A stretch of DNA of 43,527 bases from CAYVUV01 sp964455095. GTDB lineage: Bacteria > Desulfobacterota > Binatia > HRBIN30 > CADEER01. The notes below the pieces were generated by a model. The model did not search any database, was not told where the DNA came from, and saw nothing but the letters and a program-made list of their open reading frames with translations. A program made the position numbers and the translations under genes. Below, one piece after another: positions 7,930-15,662 of this stretch. How positions within the stretch are numbered: the stretch's first letter is position 1; each line of letters opens with the position of its first letter. Where the stretch lies: assembly GCA_964455095.1 (NCBI GenBank), contig CAYVUV010000101.1, positions 1 to 43,527 on the forward strand, in the 5' to 3' direction.

Positions 7930-9306
7930 ATGTCCCAGTACGTTCCCGACACGGGCGTCGCGGAGGAGATTCGCCACCGCGATCAGCTGCTCGCCTACTT
8001 CACAGCGGCGGAGAAGCCGCGCGAGCGGTGGCGCATCGGCACCGAGTACGAGAAGGTCGCCGTACGCGTCAGCGACGGGCACGCGGTGCCGTACTCCGGC
8101 CCACACGGCATCGAGGCGTTGCTCGGGCGGATGGCCGAGCGCTACGACTGGAAGCCGGTCAAGGAAGACGGGCGGACGGTGGCGCTCAACGGGCCCAAGG
8201 CCGCGATCACGCTCGAGCCCGGCGGGCAGCTCGAGCTGAGCGGCGAGGTGTGCGACAGCATCCACTGCGCGCGCGCTGAGTTCGCGCAGCACATCGATCA
8301 GATCGTCACCATCGGCAATGAGCTCGGCATCGCCTTTCTCGGGCTCGGCATGCAGCCGATCAGCCGCCTCGACGAGATCGAGCTGGTGCCCAAGCGGCGT
8401 TCCCGCATCATGGCCCCGTACATGGAGCGCGTCGGCACGCTCGGCTTGCGGATGATGAAGCAGACCGCCACCGTTCAGGTGAACATGGACTACGGCAGTG
8501 AGGCCGACGCGATGATGAAGATGCGCGTCGGCATGGGCCTGGCGCCGTTGTTGACGGCGATGTTCGCCAACTCGCCGCTCTGCGATGGGCGCTTGAACGG
8601 GTACATGTCATTCCGCGGGCACATCTGGACCGATACCGATGCGGACCGTTGCGGCTTGCTGCCGTTCGTCTTCCGCTCGTCGGCGGGCTTCGAGGACTAC
8701 GTCGACTACGCGCTCGGCGTGCCGATGTACTTCATCGTGCGCGATGGCGAGTGGTTCGACATGACCGCGCACACCTTCGCCGATTTTCTGCAGCACGGGT
8801 TCCAGGGCCATCGCGCGACGATGTCGGATTGGAACAGCCACCTCACCACGCTGTTTCCCGAGGTGCGGCTGAAGGGCTACATCGAGCTACGCTCGATAGA
8901 CAGCCAGTCGCCCGAGCTGATGCTGGCGGTGCCCGCGCTGGCGAAGGGTATCTTCTACGACGACGACTGTCTGCTCGCGACGTGGGATCTGGTGAAGGCG
9001 TGGAGCTGGGACGAGCGCCTCGCGCTCTACCATGCCGCCCATCGCGAGGCGTTGCGGGCGCGCGTGCGCGGCATTGCTCTGGCGGAGCTGGCGCGCGAGC
9101 TGCTCGACATCGCCGAGGTTGGCCTGGAGCGGCAGCGGGTGCTCAATGCGCAGGGCGACGACGAGTCGCTGTACCTCGAGCGGCTCGAGGACCTGGTCAA
9201 GCGCGGGACCTGTCCGGCCGAGATCGTCGTCCAGAAGTGGACGGGGGAATGGGACCGCGACGTCGCTCGGCTGGTGGCGGGCAGCTCGTACCGCATCGCC
9301 GCATGA
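7930..9306 (+). CDS. gshA: Glutamate-cysteine ligase, plant/proteobacterial type
   Basis: A 458-residue enzyme that ligates glutamate to cysteine with ATP, the first step of glutathione synthesis in the cytoplasm. The family blocks are all present in order: RIGTEYEKVA (Glu/Mg site), ITLEPGGQLELSGE, MMKQTATVQVNMDYGSEADA, ANSPLCDGRLNGYMSFRGHI, FEDYVDYALGVPMYFIVRDG, and VRLKGYIELRSIDSQSPEL. Length and order match the plant-like class (GCS2-type), which is common in alpha- and deltaproteobacteria and unlike E. coli GshA. No gshB is in the window. The gene is divergent from the TVP38 gene. The gamma-glutamylcyclotransferase at 38629 would act on related metabolites. Confidence 0.9.
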   Translation: MSQYVPDTGVAEEIRHRDQLLAYFTAAEKPRERWRIGTEYEKVAVRVSDGHAVPYSGPHGIEALLGRMAERYDWKPVKEDGRTVALNGPKAAITLEPGGQLELSGEVCDSIHCARAEFAQHIDQIVTIGNELGIAFLGLGMQPISRLDEIELVPKRRSRIMAPYMERVGTLGLRMMKQTATVQVNMDYGSEADAMMKMRVGMGLAPLLTAMFANSPLCDGRLNGYMSFRGHIWTDTDADRCGLLPFVFRSSAGFEDYVDYALGVPMYFIVRDGEWFDMTAHTFADFLQHGFQGHRATMSDWNSHLTTLFPEVRLKGYIELRSIDSQSPELMLAVPALAKGIFYDDDCLLATWDLVKAWSWDERLALYHAAHREALRARVRGIALAELARELLDIAEVGLERQRVLNAQGDDESLYLERLEDLVKRGTCPAEIVVQKWTGEWDRDVARLVAGSSYRIAA

Positions 9307-9358
9307 GCGCGCAGGCATTGACCGCCGCGCGCGCGGCGGTTTCGCTCGGTTGTCTGCG

Positions 9359-10945
9359 GTGAGTGATCGCGCGCGCGCGGCGTTGGCGTTCGCGCTGGTG
9401 GCGGTCCTGGCCCTCGCGGCCTACGTGCCCTCGTTCTCGGTCCCGTTTCAGTTCGACGACTACGTCCGCATCTTCGACAACGAGCATTTGAAGGAGGGCC
9501 TGAGCTTCGAGGCCATCGGGTGGCTCGGCAACGCGCGGATCGTCCCGGCGACGACGGTGGTGCTGAACTTCCTGGTCAATGGCGAGAACACCTTCGGCTA
9601 CCACGTCGTCAACTTCGCCGTGCATCTGCTCGCCACCCTGGCGGTCTTTCAGCTCGCCCTGGCCCTGTGCGCTACGCCGCGTCTGCGCGCGACGGCACTG
9701 GCTCAGCACCGGCTGATGCTGGCGACCGCCGCGGCATTCCTCTTCGCCTGCCACCCCCTGCAGACGCAGGCGGTGACCTATATCATCCAGCGCTTTGCTT
9801 CGATGGCGGCGCTGTTCTACGTCTGGTGTGTCGTCTTCTACCTGCGCGGCCGTACCCGCTCCGCCGCCGGCCGCCCGGCGCTCGGGATGTATCTCGCGGC
9901 TGTGCTGATGGCCATCGGGGCCATTCTCTCGAAGGAAAATGCGGCCAGCTTGCCGCTGGCGATCCTGCTCTCGGAATGGGTGTTCTACGACGGCTTGCGC
10001 AGCCCGCGGGCGCTGGCGCGGGTGGCTCTCCTCGCGGCACTTTTCGTGGTCATTCCGTTGGCCTGGAAGGTCGCGACCGTGCGGCCGCCGCGCGGGGTGA
10101 CCCAACCCACGACGCGCATGGAGCGTGTCATCCGCGACCTCGGGCGGGTGTTGGCGCAGCCGAAAGAGTACGCGACCGGGGTCTCACCGGTCGACTACTT
10201 CCTCACCCAGTGCACCGTGTTGCCGCGCTACCTCGGCCTGGTCGCGCTGCCCATCAATCTGAACGTTGATCACGACGTGGCAGTGGCCAGCAGCCTGTCG
10301 CCGGCTGTGCTCGCGGGGATGGTGAGCCTGCTCGCACTGACGGTGTTCGGTTTCGCCACGGCCCGCCGGGGCTCGCTGGTCGGTTACGGTGTCCTGTGGT
10401 TCTTCATCGCCATGAGTGTCGAATCGAGCCTGCTGCCGATTAGCGACGTGATGGTCGAGCACCGTATGTACCTGGCCATGCCGGGCTTGGCGCTGGCCCT
10501 GGCCAGCCTGTTCACGTCGATGTACCGCGCCCGACCCGCGCCGGCGGCGGTGGGCGGGGCGATCATCGCCGCGACGCTGTTGGGGTTGACGTTCGCGCGC
10601 AACCAGGTGTGGCTGACGCCGCTGTCGCTGTGGAGCGATGCGGCGCTCAAGTCGCCCCGCAAAGCGCGCGTCCACGTCAACGTCGGCGTCGCCGAACACA
10701 TGCTCGAGCACCTCGACGAGGCGATCGATGCCTACTGCCGCGCGCTGGCGCTCGATCCCGACCTGACCACGGCGCAGGAGAACCTCGAGATCGCCCTCGA
10801 GCAGCAGGGGCGGCTCGACGCGATTATCGATGAGATGATGCGCAACGGACAGCCCGTCGCTGAGGGGCCCGAGGGGGCGATGATGGTCGACTTCGATGTC
10901 GCCGGTGCGGTGTGCCCGAGCCGACTGGCAAAGGCAGCGGAGTAG
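9359..10945 (+). CDS. Polytopic membrane protein with C-terminal TPR (TMTC-like)
   Basis: A 528-residue protein with about ten hydrophobic segments and a short tetratricopeptide-like tail (VHVNVGVAEHMLEHLDEAID, then AYCRALALDPDLTTAQENLE). The N-terminal FQFDDYVRIFDNEHLK resembles the aspartate-rich first loop of GT-C glycosyltransferases. HPLQTQAVTYIIQRFASMAA and SKENAASLPLAILLSEWVFY are characteristic of bacterial relatives of the TMTC/O-mannosyltransferase group. It may transfer a lipid-linked sugar on the periplasmic face; the donor and acceptor are unknown. The GTG at 9359 is chosen because the first membrane helix follows at once; it has no strong ribosome site. It lies 52 bases after gshA. 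Confidence 0.65.
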   Translation: MSDRARAALAFALVAVLALAAYVPSFSVPFQFDDYVRIFDNEHLKEGLSFEAIGWLGNARIVPATTVVLNFLVNGENTFGYHVVNFAVHLLATLAVFQLALALCATPRLRATALAQHRLMLATAAAFLFACHPLQTQAVTYIIQRFASMAALFYVWCVVFYLRGRTRSAAGRPALGMYLAAVLMAIGAILSKENAASLPLAILLSEWVFYDGLRSPRALARVALLAALFVVIPLAWKVATVRPPRGVTQPTTRMERVIRDLGRVLAQPKEYATGVSPVDYFLTQCTVLPRYLGLVALPINLNVDHDVAVASSLSPAVLAGMVSLLALTVFGFATARRGSLVGYGVLWFFIAMSVESSLLPISDVMVEHRMYLAMPGLALALASLFTSMYRARPAPAAVGGAIIAATLLGLTFARNQVWLTPLSLWSDAALKSPRKARVHVNVGVAEHMLEHLDEAIDAYCRALALDPDLTTAQENLEIALEQQGRLDAIIDEMMRNGQPVAEGPEGAMMVDFDVAGAVCPSRLAKAAE

Positions 10946-10993
10946 CCCCTTCCAGCACTCCGTCCATCGAGGTCTTGCGCCGAAATTCAGGAC

Positions 10994-11025
10994 AAAAAAA
11001 GGGAAGTGGCGGTGAGCCACTTCCC
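10994..11025 (-). terminator. Rho-independent terminator of the small secreted protein gene
   Basis: A perfect 10-bp stem gggaagtggc / gccacttccc (11001-11010 and 11016-11025) with a 5-base loop. Read on the minus strand it is followed by a run of seven T (AAAAAAA at 10994-11000 on plus). It lies 48 bases beyond the stop of the minus-strand gene ending at 11073. The plus-strand side has TTCTTT, so it may also terminate the gene ending at 10945. Confidence 0.85.
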
Positions 11026-11072
11026 TTCTTTGACCGTCCCGTTGGGGGACGAAGCTTGTCGGAGTACGGTCG

Positions 11073-11465
11073 TTACGGAACGATCGTCTTCGAACCCGGC
11101 ACGCAAAGCAGCGAGTTCTTCTTCTGCGACAGCTTGGTGGTGCCGAACTGGTCGGTCACCGAGATGTTCGGGCCGGCTGCGGTGCTGGTCGGCTTCGTCT
11201 TGTAGCAGGTGAGATGGTCGGCCGCGTTGATCACGGCACCGCCATTCTTCGACGTAGGCGAGCAATGCAGGAACGGCTTCTTCACCTCGGTGGTGTCGGT
11301 GCCGTACTGGTCGGTCAACGACACCGTCGACGCCGTGAACTTCGGCGCCTTCAGGTCCTTGGCCTTGCGGCACTGGTAATGATCCAGCGCAGCCGAGGCC
11401 GGTGACGCCGCCAGGGCCCCGAAGGCCAGCGCGACCGCGCCACACAATAGTGCTGTTTTCTTCAT
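11073..11465 (-). CDS. Small secreted protein with two internal repeats, copy A
   Basis: A 130-residue protein with a clear Sec signal peptide (KKTALLCGAVALAFGALAAS, cleavage likely after ASA near residue 25). The mature part is two diverged ~40-residue units: residues 29-69 begin YQCRKAKDLKAPKF and end VKKPFLHCSP; residues 84-124 begin LTCYKTK and end KKNSLLCVP. Each unit has one Cys near each end (32/68 and 87/121), suggesting two disulfide-closed beta units. I do not recognise a characterised family. A GGGGG ribosome site precedes the ATG, and a promoter and terminator bracket it. It is a paralogue of the next gene upstream. Extracytoplasmic location is well supported; function is unknown. 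Confidence 0.8.
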   Translation of the reverse strand: MKKTALLCGAVALAFGALAASPASAALDHYQCRKAKDLKAPKFTASTVSLTDQYGTDTTEVKKPFLHCSPTSKNGGAVINAADHLTCYKTKPTSTAAGPNISVTDQFGTTKLSQKKNSLLCVPGSKTIVP

Positions 11466-11483
11466 ACTGTCCCCCTTCGTTGT

Positions 11484-11498
11484 GGTCTCTTCGAGACC
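11484..11498 (-). promoter_or_regulatory. Small hairpin in 5' leader of the secreted-protein gene
   Basis: GGTCTC-TTC-GAGACC is a perfect 6-bp inverted repeat with a 3-base loop, between the candidate promoter and the ribosome site of the gene starting at 11465. It could be an RNA hairpin or a small operator. The paralogue's leader was not seen to carry the same element. Confidence 0.35.
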
Positions 11499-11524
11499 GG
11501 GTTGAAATCGTTGTCCGAGCTTCC

Positions 11525-11554
11525 TGTATGCCCCAAGGGAATCCCCTAAGTCAA
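11525..11554 (-). promoter_or_regulatory. Candidate promoter of secreted-protein gene A
   Basis: On the minus strand TTGACT, an 18-base spacer and CATACA, about 60 bases upstream of the ATG at 11465. The paralogous gene has TTGACT with the same 18-base spacing and CATAAG, and this agreement supports the call. Confidence 0.55.
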
Positions 11555-11633
11555 CAGGGAAAATACTCGGACGAAATGAGAATTGCATGGACTGAGAAAG
11601 TGTCAAGATCCGGAATGATGAGGACCCTGCCGG

Positions 11634-12029
11634 TCACGGAATCACGGTCTTGGTTGACGGGACGCAGAGCAGGAACGGCTTCTTGGCGTCGAGCTTGGTC
11701 GTGCCCAGCGGGTTCACGACCTGCACGTTGGGCCCATCGAACTTGGGACCCTTGATCTTGTAGCACGTGAGGTGGTCGACCTGATTGGTGATGCCGCTTC
11801 CAGCATCGACCGGATTGCAGAACAGGAAGGGCTTTTTCACGGTGACTTGCGGGGCAGCGGTGAACTGGTCGCTAAGGGAAACTACTGACTGCACGAATTT
11901 CGGCATCTTGAGATCTTTGGCCTTGTAGCACTTGAAATTATCCAGGTTCTGGCCGGCTGCCGGAATCGAGTTTGTCGCGCTGAGACCAACTGCCACGACT
12001 CCAGCGAAGACTAGTGCGGCGCGCTTCAT
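11634..12029 (-). CDS. Small secreted protein with two internal repeats, copy B
   Basis: A 131-residue paralogue of the gene at 11073. The signal peptide is MKRAALVFAGVVAVGLSA followed by a SIPAAG cleavage region. Unit 1 (about residues 32-72) runs from FKCYKAKDLKMPKF to VKKPFLFCNP; unit 2 (about 86-123) from LTCYKIKGPKF to AKKPFLLCVP. Cysteines at 34, 71, 89 and 122 match the four in copy A. The tail PSTKTVIP parallels PGSKTIVP in copy A, so the whole architecture is shared. Two strong G-rich ribosome-site stretches precede the ATG. The two copies are 168 bases apart and probably transcribed separately, since each has its own promoter-like sequence. Function unknown. Confidence 0.8.
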   Translation of the reverse strand: MKRAALVFAGVVAVGLSATNSIPAAGQNLDNFKCYKAKDLKMPKFVQSVVSLSDQFTAAPQVTVKKPFLFCNPVDAGSGITNQVDHLTCYKIKGPKFDGPNVQVVNPLGTTKLDAKKPFLLCVPSTKTVIP

Positions 12030-12084
12030 TTCCCGTTCCCCCCTGGCGACGGACAGCTCAGATGGATCCCCACCGTCCACATTT

Positions 12085-12114
12085 CTTATGCCGTGTCGCG
12101 GCTTGGTAAGTCAA
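12085..12114 (-). promoter_or_regulatory. Candidate promoter of secreted-protein gene B
   Basis: Minus-strand TTGACT (12114-12109), 18-base spacer, CATAAG (12090-12085), ending 55 bases before the ATG at 12029. Same hexamer and spacing as the promoter of the paralogue. Confidence 0.6.
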
Positions 12115-12269
12115 TTAGAAATCCCCCCGATTCCATCCCAATGTGCGCTCCGAGCGCCAGCCCCGGGGCGTTGCGCGCGAGCTGGCGCGCGAGCTAAGTT
12201 GCGTGCGCCCGGCGGGTCCGAATCGGATGCGTTGATCTCATGCCGAGGCGCGACGCGAAAGGAAGGTAC

Positions 12270-13307
12270 ATGCGATTTCTACGCACCCTCGCCCTTGCCG
12301 GCGGCCTCTGCGTGGCCGTGGCTGGCTGCCAGGACGAGGCAAGCACGCCAGACGGGCAGGTCGCGAACAGCAACACGGCCGCCAAGTCCGATGTGACAAG
12401 CGATCTGTTTGCCGCGGCCCGAGCAGGTGACGCAGCTAAAGTGCTGAATTCACTCCTGAATGGCGCGCAGGTCGAGGCGCGAGAGCCGGGCGGTCGGACG
12501 GCGCTCATCGCGGCGAGTGCGGAGGGGCAACGGGCCTCGGTCGATGCCCTGATCGCAAAGGGAGCCGACGTCAATGCGCAGGACGAAGCCGGTGCGACGG
12601 CCGTGATGTTGGCGTCCGAGAAAGGCGCTCTCGACGCGGTCACGGCGCTCATCGCGCACGGGGCCAATGTCAACCTGGCGAGCAAGAAGGGCTGGACGCC
12701 GCTCATGGCCGCGGCGTGGGACGGGCACACCAAAGTCGCCGAGGCCCTGCTGGCGGCCGGGGCGACCGTCGACGCGCGGGACGAGCTCGGGCCGACGGCG
12801 TTGCTGCGCGCGGCGGGCAATGGCCACACCGAGATCGTCCAGCTGCTGTTGGCCAAGGGCGCCGACGCGAAGGCGGCGGACAAGGGCGGGGTGACGCCAC
12901 TGCTGGCCGCGTCGCTCAACGGGCACAAGGCGGTTGCCGAGCTGCTCCTGGAACACGGCGCCGACGTCAACGCGGCGGCCTCCGATGGCTGGACCCCCCT
13001 GATCGGGGCCGCGGATGCCGGCAGTGACGACGTCGTCGAGGTGCTGCTCAAGCACGGCGCGCAAATCAACGTACAGCGCAAGGACGGCACGACGGCCCTG
13101 ATGGCTGCGGCGGAGAACGACAACGACACCACCCTTGCGTTGCTGATCGCCAACGGCGCCGACCTGGGCCTGGTCAACCAGGAAGGTGAGACGGCGCTGC
13201 AGATCGCCGAGTCGTGGGATCACGAGGATTCCATTGAGGTCCTGCACAAGGCCAAGCAGAACGCCATCCGGCAGGCCCAGAAGCAGGACCCCAAAAAGAA
13301 GAAGTGA
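12270..13307 (+). CDS. Ankyrin-repeat lipoprotein
   Basis: A 345-residue protein with a lipoprotein signal (lipobox VAGC, Cys20) followed by a short polar linker and seven to eight ankyrin repeats. These are visible as recurring G-x-TALxxAAxxG, AVxxLLxxGAxVN units (for example TPLMAAAWDGHTKVAEALLA and TPLLAASLNGHKAVAELLLE). The C-terminus is very lysine-rich (KQDPKKKK). It should be anchored in the periplasm or outer membrane and act through protein-protein contacts; the partner is unknown. The ATG at 12270 is chosen for its ggaagg ribosome site and because the lipobox then sits at the normal distance; an in-frame upstream ATG at 12240 would spoil the signal. Divergent from the secreted-protein genes. 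Confidence 0.85.
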   Translation: MRFLRTLALAGGLCVAVAGCQDEASTPDGQVANSNTAAKSDVTSDLFAAARAGDAAKVLNSLLNGAQVEAREPGGRTALIAASAEGQRASVDALIAKGADVNAQDEAGATAVMLASEKGALDAVTALIAHGANVNLASKKGWTPLMAAAWDGHTKVAEALLAAGATVDARDELGPTALLRAAGNGHTEIVQLLLAKGADAKAADKGGVTPLLAASLNGHKAVAELLLEHGADVNAAASDGWTPLIGAADAGSDDVVEVLLKHGAQINVQRKDGTTALMAAAENDNDTTLALLIANGADLGLVNQEGETALQIAESWDHEDSIEVLHKAKQNAIRQAQKQDPKKKK

Positions 13308-13350
13308 GCGACCAGCCCGGTCGCATGAGCAGCGCCGGGCGGGGTGGACG

Positions 13351-14151
13351 ATGCGGCCCAACGGCGTGATCACCCTGTGCACCGACTTCGGCGTCAGCGA
13401 CGCCTACGCCGGGATTCTGAAGGGCGTCATTCGCGGCATCGCGCCGGCCGCAACCGTGATCGATCTCACCCACGCCGTTCCGCCACAGGCCGTGGCCGCC
13501 GGCGCCCTGCTGCTGCGCAGTGCCGTGCCCTACTTTCCCGACGGCACGATACACCTGGCCATCGTCGACCCGGGCGTCGGCTCGGCGCGCCGGCCGGTGG
13601 CCGTGATCGCCGACCGCGGCTTCCTGGTCGGGCCCGACAACGGCCTGCTCGCGCCGGCCGCGGCGCTGATGGGCATCCGCGAGGTGCGGCTGTTGGATCG
13701 GCCGGAGCTCTTTCTCCATCCGGTCAGCCAGACCTTCCACGGCCGCGACATCTTCGCACCCGTCGCCGCGTGTCTCGCGGCGGGGCTCGCGCCCGACTCG
13801 CTCGGCCCCTGCCTGCCGGGGCTGCAGGAGCTGGCCCTGGCCCAGCCGCGTCGCGAAGCGGGCGCTTGGCGCGGCGAGGTGGTGCATGTCGATCACTTCG
13901 GCAATCTGATCACCAACATTCCCGCCGCGGCGCTGAGCGACTTTCCCGCCTCCGGGGTTTCCGTTAGTATCGCCGACATGTCGATCGCCGCGCTGTCCGC
14001 GTCGTACTCCGCCGTCGCGTCCGGCGACGCGCTGGCGATCGTCGGCAGCTGGGGGCTGCTCGAGATCGCCGTTCGCGATGGCAGCGCCGCCGCCCGCTTC
14101 AGGGCGGTGCCGGGCACGCCGGTCACGCTGCAAGCGAGCGCACGGCCGTAA
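13351..14151 (+). CDS. SAM hydrolase (S-adenosyl-L-methionine hydrolase, DUF62 family)
   Basis: A 266-residue protein of the SAM hydroxide adenosyltransferase family, which splits S-adenosylmethionine to adenosine and methionine with an activated water. The blocks ITLCTDFGVSDAYAGILKGV, IDLTHAVPPQAVAAGALLL, FPDGTIHLAIVDPGVGSARR, FLVGPDNGLLAPA and VVHVDHFGNLITNI are the standard family pattern with the Asp-Arg-His active-site elements in place. Related fluorinases and chlorinases carry a 20-odd-residue insertion, absent here by length, so hydrolysis is the better call. Cytoplasmic. The ATG at 13351 follows a ggggtgg ribosome site. The M50 protease gene starts 5 bases after the stop. Confidence 0.85.
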   Translation: MRPNGVITLCTDFGVSDAYAGILKGVIRGIAPAATVIDLTHAVPPQAVAAGALLLRSAVPYFPDGTIHLAIVDPGVGSARRPVAVIADRGFLVGPDNGLLAPAAALMGIREVRLLDRPELFLHPVSQTFHGRDIFAPVAACLAAGLAPDSLGPCLPGLQELALAQPRREAGAWRGEVVHVDHFGNLITNIPAAALSDFPASGVSVSIADMSIAALSASYSAVASGDALAIVGSWGLLEIAVRDGSAAARFRAVPGTPVTLQASARP

Positions 14152-14156
14152 GCGCA

Positions 14157-15155
14157 ATGGGACTGTTTCGCCGCCCGGTACTGGTCGAAGGCGCGTATCC
14201 GGGCTCCCGGGATGCGGTCGCTCACGCGCCGCCCCGCCGCGGCCCGGCGGTGCATGTCCTGCTGTTCGCGGTGACGTTCGTCACCACCGCGATGGCGAGC
14301 GCGTTCAACCAGGGCGCCGACCTGTTCGCCGACCCGAGCGCCATCACCGCGGGTCTGCCGTTTGCCATCACGGTGATGACCATCCTGCTCTGCCACGAGC
14401 TCGGGCACTACGTCCTCGCCCACGCCCACGGCGTCGACGCTTCGCTGCCGTTCTTCATCCCGGCGCCGCCGATCTTTCTCGTCGGCACGTTCGGCGCCTT
14501 CATCCGCATGCGCAGCATGCCGCCCAATCGCCGCGCGTTATTCGACATCGGCGCCGCGGGGCCCTGGGCCGGCTTCCTGGTGGCACTGCCCGCCGTCATT
14601 CTCGGCCTGCATCTGTCCGAGATCCGACCGCTCCAGCCGAGCGAGGGCGGCCTCATCCTCGGCGACTCGCTGCTGTTCTCGGCGCTGATCAAGCTCGTCC
14701 TCGGCGTGCGCGCCGACGAGGCCACGATTCTCCTGCACCCGGTCGCTCTGGCCGGTTGGTTCGGCTTCCTGGTGACGTGCCTGAACCTGCTGCCGGTCGG
14801 TCAGCTCGACGGCGGCCACGTCTCGTATGCGGTGTTCGGCCGCTACCACACGTGGATTTCGCGCGGTGTGTTGGTGGCCCTGGTGGTGCTCGGCTCGGGC
14901 GGCTGGCCGGGCTGGTTCCTGTGGGCCGGCCTGCTGCTCCTGCTCGGCATTCGGCACCCGCGGCCGTGGGATCCGGTGACACCGCTCGACCGCCGGCGCC
15001 GCATCGGCGCGGCGTTGACGCTGGGTGTATTCATTCTGACCTTCATGCCGGAGCCGATGTCGTTCACCGAGCCGGCGCCGGAACCGGTGTACGAAGGCGA
15101 TCTGGTGCCGGTCAGCGCGCCGCCACCCGTGCGCGGACTCATCATCCCGCTGTAA
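14157..15155 (+). CDS. M50 family site-2-type intramembrane metalloprotease
   Basis: A 332-residue polytopic protein. The zinc motif HELGHY is in a predicted helix near residue 80 (LLCHELGHYVLAHAHG), and the third-ligand motif is NLLPVGQLDGGHVSYAVFG. Both catalytic signatures of M50 are therefore intact. A hydrophobic segment after the basic N-terminus (HVLLFAVTFVTTAMASAF) and GPWAGFLVALPAVILGL are other membrane spans. The layout, without a PDZ domain, resembles EGY/YUP-like S2P homologues rather than RseP. The substrate could be a membrane-bound regulator or signal peptide remnant; none is encoded nearby. It is separated from the SAM hydrolase by 5 bases, so the two are probably cotranscribed. 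Confidence 0.85.
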   Translation: MGLFRRPVLVEGAYPGSRDAVAHAPPRRGPAVHVLLFAVTFVTTAMASAFNQGADLFADPSAITAGLPFAITVMTILLCHELGHYVLAHAHGVDASLPFFIPAPPIFLVGTFGAFIRMRSMPPNRRALFDIGAAGPWAGFLVALPAVILGLHLSEIRPLQPSEGGLILGDSLLFSALIKLVLGVRADEATILLHPVALAGWFGFLVTCLNLLPVGQLDGGHVSYAVFGRYHTWISRGVLVALVVLGSGGWPGWFLWAGLLLLLGIRHPRPWDPVTPLDRRRRIGAALTLGVFILTFMPEPMSFTEPAPEPVYEGDLVPVSAPPPVRGLIIPL

Positions 15156-15180
15156 GCCCCTGCCACCTGGAGCCAGTGCC

Positions 15181-15651
15181 ATGAGCCATCGACCGACCTG
15201 GGACGAGTACTTCATGACCATCACCCGCCAGGTGGCGGAGCGCTCCACCTGCCTGCGCGCCAAGGTGGGGGCGGTCATCGTCCGCGACCGCAACATCCTC
15301 GCCACCGGCTACAACGGGGCTCCGGCCGGTATGCCGCACTGCCTCGACGAAGGGTGCCTGGTGTACAAGTCGCACACGCCGGCCGGCGAGCTCGAGGAGA
15401 ACTGCTTTCGGACCATTCACGCCGAGATCAACGCCATCGCCCAGGCGGCCAAGAACGGCGCCGCCATCAGCGGCGGGGCGATCTACATCACGCACACGCC
15501 CTGCCTGCACTGTTTCAAGGTCCTGATCAACACCGGCATCACGCGCATCTGCTACGAGCGCGAGTACAAGCTCCACACGCTCGAAGAGCTGCGCCGCTAC
15601 GTGCCGCAGGTCGAGTTGCTGCAGGTCAGCGCGCCGGTCGCCGCGGCCTGA
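15181..15651 (+). CDS. Deoxycytidylate (dCMP) deaminase / ComEB-like
   Basis: A 156-residue zinc-dependent deaminase that converts dCMP to dUMP for thymidylate synthesis in the cytoplasm. HAEINAI gives the zinc-binding His and the catalytic Glu, and TPCLHCFKVLINTGI supplies the two Cys zinc ligands (PCxxC). TWDEYFMTITRQVAERSTC and VGAVIVRDRNILATGYNGAP are typical of dCMP deaminases, as is GCLVYKSHTPAGE in place of the longer insert of viral forms. Length is normal. The stop overlaps or abuts the start of the heme A synthase gene. Confidence 0.9.
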   Translation: MSHRPTWDEYFMTITRQVAERSTCLRAKVGAVIVRDRNILATGYNGAPAGMPHCLDEGCLVYKSHTPAGELEENCFRTIHAEINAIAQAAKNGAAISGGAIYITHTPCLHCFKVLINTGITRICYEREYKLHTLEELRRYVPQVELLQVSAPVAAA

Positions 15652-15662
15652 CGGGGTCACCC

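Noticed and set aside
10946..11072. Small plus-strand gene after the TMTC-like gene
   Set aside because: The region contains the terminator hairpin and reads across the minus-strand secreted-protein gene; no conserved peptide is apparent.
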